Shown here: positions 57,568 through 64,000 of the stretch, in pieces
Numbering within the stretch: the first letter of the stretch is position 1
How the letters are laid out: each line of letters opens with the position of its first letter
Assembly (NCBI GenBank): GCA_038501195.1
Contig: JBBPUQ010000008.1
Coordinates: 2,118,501 to 2,182,500 of the forward strand
Direction: 5' to 3'
DNA: 64,000 bases
From: Nemania diffusa
Lineage: Eukaryota; Ascomycota; Sordariomycetes; Xylariales; Xylariaceae
Notes under the pieces: model-generated
Told to the model about the DNA's origin: nothing
Seen by the model: only the letters and a program-made list of their open reading frames with translations
The model's database searches: none
Made by a program: the position numbers and the translations under genes

Positions 57568-60108
57568 ATGGCCCCAGAAGATACATTTTTCGATGATGAG
57601 GATGATACCTGGTGAGTCCTATTAAGCCCATCCATCCTTGTGGTGGTAAACATCCGTTGTTTTTCGATATGCGCAGTATGTTAACAACTAGTTCAGCCCC
57701 CTCTGCATCGAAGAGTTTGATCTCTCTGACCGAAACTTTCGACCTTGTCCGTGTGGCTACCAGGTAGGTCCATGCCTCGGTACGATATCTAACTTGTCAT
57801 ATCAATACTAACTATCCACAGATCTGCCAGTTTTGTTTCAACAATCTCAAGAACAACCTGAACGGTCTCTGCCCTGCATGTCGGCGGCCATACGATGACA
57901 AGGACGTCAAGTGGAAAGTGGTAACACGGGAAGAGTACAGAGCCCTGAAACACAATAAATAAGCAACGTTGGCTAATGTACTATAGGGAGGCGGAGTTCC
58001 GGGCCAACATACAGAAGAACCAGAAAAAACGGGCAACTGAACAGCGGCAGAAGGAAGCTCAGAAACGCGAAGCTGAAAAGGAAAACCGCAAGAACCTCCA
58101 GGGCGTCCGGGTTGTGCAAAAGAACCTCGTTTATGTGACGGGCCTCACACCAACCGTGCGAGAGGATGAACTGCTCAAAACCCTGAGGAAGCCGGAGTTT
58201 TTTGGGCAATACGGCAACATCCAAAAGATTTCCATCAGCAACCGAAAATCTTCCGATGGTCAACAGCAGTCTCTTGGCATATACGTCACATTCGAGAAAA
58301 AGGAAGACGCAGCCAAATGCATAGCAGCGGTTAATGGCTCTCAGAACGGCGATCGTGTGCTTAAAGCGCAACTCGGGACGACGAAGTACTGTTCAGCTTG
58401 GCTCCGTCATGAGCAATGCGGGAACAGGCAATGCATGTTTCTACATGAACTGGGCGACGAAGAGGACAGCTACTCCCGTCAAGACTTGTCGTCACTAAAC
58501 AGTGTACACACACAGCGTCCTCTTCCTACCGCTGCCTCATCATCCCGCCCTGTTGCTCGCCCACATCCTTCAACTATTCCTCCGCCAGCTACATCCCAGC
58601 CCATGATTCGTTCATCCAGTAAAGAGGACTCGGAAGCTGGCGATGGCCCTGCTTTGCCAGCCTCGGCAAATTGGGCACGCACCACCCAACAGCGCAGCAG
58701 ACGTGGCAGTCATGCCACTAGTGCTGCTGCTTCCAGCCCTGCAATTTCAACCTCGCTACCTGTCACTGTTGATTCCGGCCGCGATGCCAACGAACTACCA
58801 ATAGTTATAGAGCCAAATCGAAGGACCGAAAAGCAACGAGCCGTCACACCCACAAAACCTGATGCCGCTCCTAAGGCCCAACCCTCGACAATAAACGAGG
58901 CGCTTGATTTCGGTTATTTCTTCAGGCAGTTAGCCTCCTGTCCACCGAAGATTTTCGCTGCCAGGCCAGATCCAGGGGATGAGTTTCCTCCCATGTTTGA
59001 TTTAAATTTAGCGGCGAGAAGACGGGCGATGCGTGATGAAGACGAGAATCGTCTAGGTGATCAAGATGACGACCTCGATATTCTGACTCAGTCGGATGGA
59101 GAGCTGGAGAGCGGTAGTCTAGCATTAGGGGGTGAACCGGAAGACAGAGACCAAGCACGCAATGCACTGGGCTATGATCAAAGACGGAACCCACCTATCC
59201 AAAGAGGAAGCTCTAATGATTTATTTGGCCCATCTCTAACAGGATTTGGACCAACCTCCACCACCGTTGGTTCGATTGGAAGCCGAACTATGACGCCCCA
59301 GCAGCAATTATTCATGCGACCTCAGAGTAGCTTCACAGATCAGATGCCTCCCGGGATTTCCCCTCAGCAAATATCTCAACAAACCTCTCTATTTCAAGGA
59401 CAAGGCCATACTCGTCAGCAGTCTCGGTTCAGCTTTGCTAATGACAACAATGGTAGCTCTGTCAACGTTAAGTCATCTGGGGACCCTAGATACATGGCTC
59501 AGCAATCATCTATGATGCCCTCAACATTCCGCTCGCAGCCAGGTGGTCAGTTATATCCTACGTCAGTATCTGGACCCCCACCGGGTCTTAAGTCAACTGG
59601 TACGCCTCCCGTTGGTAGTGGCATGTTCGGCCAGGGGCATGCTTTTGGTGCATCAGCGTTTGGTGCAGCTTCCAAAGGTAATCCAAATGAGTTGCTTCAG
59701 TCTCTGATTCGGAGCAATGTGGGTAGCCAGGCCCATGATGGAAAGCGTGAGTACATGCTCCCCCAACTTCCCTCTTTCCATAGCCAATTCCCATCCTCCA
59801 CCTCCTCCACTCCTGCTCCGGCTCCCGGCCTCCTGGCAACGCTCTATGCCCCCCAGCCTGGAGCTTTCCCGGACTACGGACCCAAGCAGAAGAAGAAGGG
59901 GAAGAAGCACAGACACGCTAACACTTCCTCCTCTGGGGGGAGTGGCTTAGTAGATCTTGCGGACCCGAGTATCCTGCAGGCGCGGATGCACCATCAACAA
60001 CAGGGTAACAGCATGGGAGCCGGGCAGGGACTGTTCAGTGGTCAAACACAAGGTGGGTACAGCAACAACCCCAATACCATGTATGGAGGTGGTGGATACA
60101 GATGGTAG
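57568..60108 (+). CDS. NOT4: NOT4, CCR4-NOT-associated E3 ubiquitin ligase (short form)
   Basis: Four exons (57,568-57,611; 57,697-57,763; 57,822-57,934; 57,987-60,108) encode 781 residues. Residues about 15-60 form the all-cysteine C4C4 RING of Not4: CPLCIEEFDL, CPCGYQICQFCF, CPACRRPYD. A basic coiled segment (KKRATEQRQKEAQKREAEKE) leads to an RRM (NLVYVTGLTPTVREDELL to about residue 205) and a CCCH-like finger (YCSAWLRHEQCGNRQCMFLH). The rest is disordered, Gln/Pro-rich, ending in a Lys-rich block and the tail YGGGGYRW. The protein ubiquitinates targets during translational quality control and mRNA decay. A longer form is likely: a good donor GTGGGT at 60,053 joins in phase to the acceptor ending at 60,655, entering the frame that runs to 63,054. 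Confidence 0.93.
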
Positions 60109-60655
60109 TCGTTTAGTAGAGCTTGTGGGAGCAATGGGCGGCTTGATTGATTCTATTTTGTTTTTGTTTCCGGCAAGGGTGCGTCAAGGCGTCGAGGTTA
60201 TCGGAAATGGAAGATAATCGGAACATTCCACCACATCTGTTTAAGCGAGCATTACAAAGGGATAATGGTCCAGGATGGACCAAGGTTGCATGGCGTCCAC
60301 TTGCTCTTGGAAACGACGAGGCTCCCCCACTGCGGCTGTTGCCATTCTCGAGATACACTTGATTCTTGGCATCATTTTCGACTTTTTTTTCTTCACATGA
60401 ATCGGTTTAATGTCACGCCAGGCAAGCCATCGTCGTCTTCCACAAATTTCATGTACGTTAACTCGCACAGCTAGCCCAGAGCTTATGCCTGAGAATCTGG
60501 CTAATATAGTATTCCCACCCTCAGTGTTTCCAATTTCATGTATAATGCGGAAGACGACGATGGGAGCCTACGACGTGACGTGTACCTGTTCCTGCATATT
60601 CGTAGCCATGCTTTCAGATCAAATCATGGAGGCTAACGTGTTCGTCTTCTTCTAG
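60109..60655. other. alternative intron or 3' region between two NOT4 coding segments
   Basis: For the short NOT4 form this is 3' untranslated sequence; for the long form it is the main part of an intron from 60,053 to 60,655 ending in TTCTTCTAG. Frames inside are short and unconvincing. Confidence 0.5.
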
Positions 60656-63054
60656 ATGACGATCTTCTTCCCCTCGATGAAGCCTCTTCTGCAGTGGATG
60701 CTCTTGTCTCGGACTCGTACCCATCTGAGCCACAAGACTCTCTACGCCTTGACAGTATAATATCGCCATCCCTGCCACCCGGCCTTGGTTTTACCCATGC
60801 ACACCCACCCATGCTCTTTGGTGAGAAAATCGAGCAGAGAGTCCAAAGTCCCCTGTCGCAGGACAGACCACATTCAAGAAGCAGCATAGTACGCCCACTT
60901 TCTACTACAACTCCTCGACCAGTTACACCGCTTGCACCTAGAGCGTCTATAAAACCCGCGTCCATGCGAGGTAAGGATGATCCTTCTGCTACTAATAATG
61001 ACGCGAAGAAGAGCATCAAGGAGCTGGCAAATATCAGTGGTCTATCACAAGATATTGCTGCCCAAGCCTCCCGAACAAAAGCGAGTTTGCTGCAAGAAGA
61101 AGATTTTCCGGCCCTCTCAGTGAAGACAGTCTCGCCATCTAGGGCAGCCGCCGCTCAATTATCAAAGCTTAGTGAATCCCCGAAGATTTTATCGAGCAAG
61201 AAAGCTGCTGTGGATATGTCAAATAAGAGCTCCGCGGAAAATAAGCCGAAAGGGCCCGAAAAACGCCCAGTGCCCGGTATTCTTGATATTGCTGCCGCCA
61301 CGAACTCAGTTCCGCCGCACGCCATGGGCAAAAGGACAGAATCTAGGGATAAAGCTTCAGCCCGTATTTCTATCACTACCCAGTTCGGCAAGACTCCGGT
61401 GGCTTCGGCATTACCAACCCCTACACCTATAACAGCTTCAATGTCTTCCCCTTTAACCAAAGTAGCACCGAAGACACTGCGGCTTGTACAGACCCCGAAG
61501 ACTGAATCGCCAGTGACCAATATAGCGCCAGCTGCTGTGGCTTCAATTCGTTCAGCTGCAGCGGCGAACTCTGCCCATCGCCCAATGACACCTGCAAGCG
61601 AGATAATTTCTGATACCGCTTCGATTGTCAGTGCTTCCATTTCCGCATCGCGAACTAGCTCTCCGCCTCCATCCAAGATCGGTTCTTTTCCAGCGCGCCC
61701 TACGACGAAAAGCAAGCAACGCAAGCAACGCAAAGAAGCTTCGAAGGAAGCGGCCGCACAGATAGTCGATATCAACCCATTTGAACCGGAAGTTGAAATC
61801 GCTCCAATCCTTGGCCGAAAAAAGAAGCAGAAGAAGGAGAAGAAGATTGTCAGCACAAGTAGAGCATCCACTAGGCCAGCAACACCAAGTACTTCTGAAG
61901 CCGTCGAAGAAAAAGAAAAGCCAATTCCCGAGGAAGATGGCGTCAGTCACCCTAGCAGCATTGGTACCGGCGAAGACTCTGGAATAAATCAGTCTGTGGC
62001 GGAACCATCAAAGCCTAATAGAGAAAGGGGCAAAACTTTGACCAGCTCGCCGAAGAGTCCAGCCGCCATTGATACTTCTATTAAGCTTAATGAGTCTACG
62101 AAGACTATGGTGCTGACTCCAGACTATATCAATCACACTCCGGAAGTAAAACAGGAGCAACCGGTAGAGCAAGACATTGGCGAGATTCCAGAACTTCGAG
62201 ATGTTTTCCGATATCTAGTAGAGAGTAGCAATCTACCCTCGGTCGGAAAAATCAGCTTTTTCAAATCTCCTCCGATACATCGCGTGGACTCTAGCATCAA
62301 CGGATTAGTCTCTCTACCACCAACTCTCAAGGCCATCGTCACGAAAGAAGATGAAGAAAAGCTCAGCGCCTTCCAGCCTGTTCGAAAGATAGTGAATGAT
62401 CACACAGTGCTGCTTACCCCTAATGGAGATTGCCTATTAAATCTAATGCCAGAAGAGGAAGATTTGTTTCTTGAACTTCAGGAACGCCTAAGGGCTGACA
62501 GCATCCGCCCAACTGCCTTCTCTGCCGCTCGCTATGCACCAGCTAGCGGCTTTAGTCTAGTCAAGAACCGTGCTGTGCCCAATGGGCCACCGTCCTTCTT
62601 TCCATTAGGTCCGGATAATTACCCCAGCGATCCGGTCGGAAAGATGCACCGAGAGGAAGCTATCAGCTGCATCAATCAGCATGTCCTCCCATCTCTTAAT
62701 CTGGGAAGTTGCAAGACGTCGGGCCCCAATTCCAACTTTACAAAGAATGTCAATCTACAGCAATTGGCACCTTGGATTTACCCTCCCGTGGACAATGCAG
62801 AAGACCAAAGGAAAATGTTCTCAAGCCGATCTACAGATGAATACAGCACATCGCCGGGTAGATCCGCCGATGGTGTGTACAGTAACTACGACCACCCAGA
62901 GAATGGTCCCTCGCCAGCCATCGGCAGCACTCCCCTGATGTCGGTCGAGGACGCTGAGACGGTGTTGGCGCAGGTCAAAAAGCAGCATGACGCACTCAGC
63001 AAGAAATTCCAACAACTACAGGCCAAGAATCGTCGGCTCCTTGGTCTGCATTGA
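60656..63054 (+). CDS. probable C-terminal part of long-form NOT4 (or separate gene)
   Basis: An open frame of about 799 codons, preceded by a polypyrimidine tract and CTAG acceptor at 60,655 and opening DDLLPLDEASSAVDALVSD before its first ATG (60,694). Coding-like sequence ahead of that ATG argues that an upstream exon is joined. Splicing from the NOT4 donor at 60,053 gives an exact multiple of three (4,689 nt, 1,562 residues), close to the size I recall for filamentous-fungal Not4. The product is mostly disordered and Ser/Ala/Pro-rich, with LLQEEDFPALSV, a basic RKKKQKKEKK block, and a more structured C-terminus: DVFRYLVESSNLPSVGKISF, LNLMPEEEDLFLELQERLRA, and a final coiled helix HDALSKKFQQLQAKNRRLLG. 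The function of this part is unknown. If separate, it would start at 60,694 with 786 residues. Confidence 0.75.
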
Positions 63055-64000
63055 CTGCCCGATCCCTACCGGGTGTTAGGCTTCTGTATGGACGGTCCTA
63101 TCTTTATGATTCGATGGGTTTGTTATGTTATCATGACAATCACCGTGGCTGTAGCAATTTCACGCTCTGTGTTGAACTCTGCCCTCGTGTTGGCTACTGC
63201 AGCTGGTGTGCACGGTGGGTACTAGACGTGGTTATCTACGTACCCATCACCGGCGGGTGATAACATCAGATTACTGCAGCGAGTGTTATACCTACCCAAC
63301 TATTTCCTAGCAGCGAGCTTTCGGCAGCGGCTTTCAATGAGCCTCAAAGCCTGAAGAATAATTACTGTTATACCCTTTGTACAAGTCTGGTAGCGCATGT
63401 CATGAAAAATGAAGATACGAATTGTAGGCAGACTTGATTGATTAAGATCATGTCGTTTGCCGGTTACTAGAATAGAATAACGTGGTCCTCAGGGATCCTA
63501 AGCCTCAGAGCACTCAGCATATGCTCCATAATTGAATTTTTTCCGAGTCGATAAACCAGCTCCGAAGTCAATTAGCTTCAATTACGCCATTGAATGCACA
63601 GGCGGTTCATTGGGCATCAGGGACAAGGCACAGACTGCTGGATCTCCAATGCTATTGGGTTGCATATGTCTAGTTTTGTGAAAGAAACTCGGTGCAGACA
63701 ATAACGACCACGTGTCAGTCCAAACCTGACAAGATTAGGTAGCTATAGTTAGCACCTACAGGTAGATCGACTCTGCCAGCCTACTGTACGTGTATTATCA
63801 AGAAGTAATGAGTAATACAAGAAACATGGCTAAGGAGATACAAAGCTATCAGTGTTGTACTTGTTGTGTACCTCATTTCCTAAAATGAGAATTCCGTCGC
63901 ATACTGCGCAGTATACATTTTAACACTATCAAGAGCACGCGGTGAAGATAGATATGCGTAGCTCACAAACTACATACTATGTCGCGGTTACACTGTCATG
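63055..64000. other. right edge, no gene seen
   Basis: Contains the 3' end of the preceding gene. A 69-codon frame at 63,051-63,260 overlaps the end of the coding region and is not called. Nothing else is recognised. Confidence 0.5.

Overview
This window looks like nuclear DNA of a filamentous ascomycete, most likely a Sordariomycete. The genes have short GT-AG introns (about 50-160 bp) with CTAAC-like branch sites, intergenic regions are long, and the recognisable genes (Zds-type protein, DUF2433 phosphoesterase-like protein, COQ5, branched-chain E1 alpha, UFD4/TRIP12 HECT ligase, complex I NDUFS3, NOT4) are standard Pezizomycotina housekeeping genes. Accessory families typical of these fungi are also present: a pisatin-demethylase-like P450, an OTT_1508-type deaminase-like protein, a FunK1 kinase, an HNH_2 protein and a degraded SRPK-like kinase. 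Assignments rest on motif recognition by eye; no database search was run.

Layout. At 0.9-4.9 kb a P450 and an alpha/beta hydrolase form a small accessory pair. From about 6.31 to 15.24 kb lies a sharply bounded, gene-free, extremely AT-rich block. It contains a large inverted repeat (arms about 10,258-11,090 and 12,490-13,405) built from a 9-bp minisatellite with higher-order copies. It also carries regularly recurring TTAATTAA clusters whose orientation is mostly mirrored between the two halves. Its residual G/C bases lie almost only in ApC/GpC context, which is not what classical RIP leaves. To the right come a ZDS-type gene (17.1-20.2 kb), a deaminase-like gene (21.4-22.8 kb), an SRPK-like kinase pseudogene (22.9-24.1 kb) and a small two-exon unknown gene (25.0-25.5 kb).

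From 27 to 46 kb the region is gene-rich: DUF2433 protein (+), COQ5 (-), a 66-residue membrane protein (-), branched-chain E1 alpha (+), UFD4 (+, with an apparent one-base error or lesion in a C10 run) and a peroxisomal (C-terminal SKL) alpha/beta hydrolase (-). At 46.9-50.5 kb a divergent pair, a FunK1 kinase and an HNH_2 protein, are each broken by in-frame stops without other obvious damage. A large low-complexity protein with a possible PUA/ASCH-like domain follows at 51.7-54.0 kb, then a 469-bp foldback element (54.6-55.1 kb), NDUFS3 (-) and NOT4 (+). NOT4 appears able to end in two ways: a short form stopping at 60,108, and a long form splicing into a second open frame to 63,054.

Functionally, COQ5, NDUFS3 and E1 alpha all feed mitochondrial respiration, while UFD4 and NOT4 are ubiquitin ligases. 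I see no operon-like logic; these are ordinary independent genes. The most unusual material is the AT-rich block and its inverted core.
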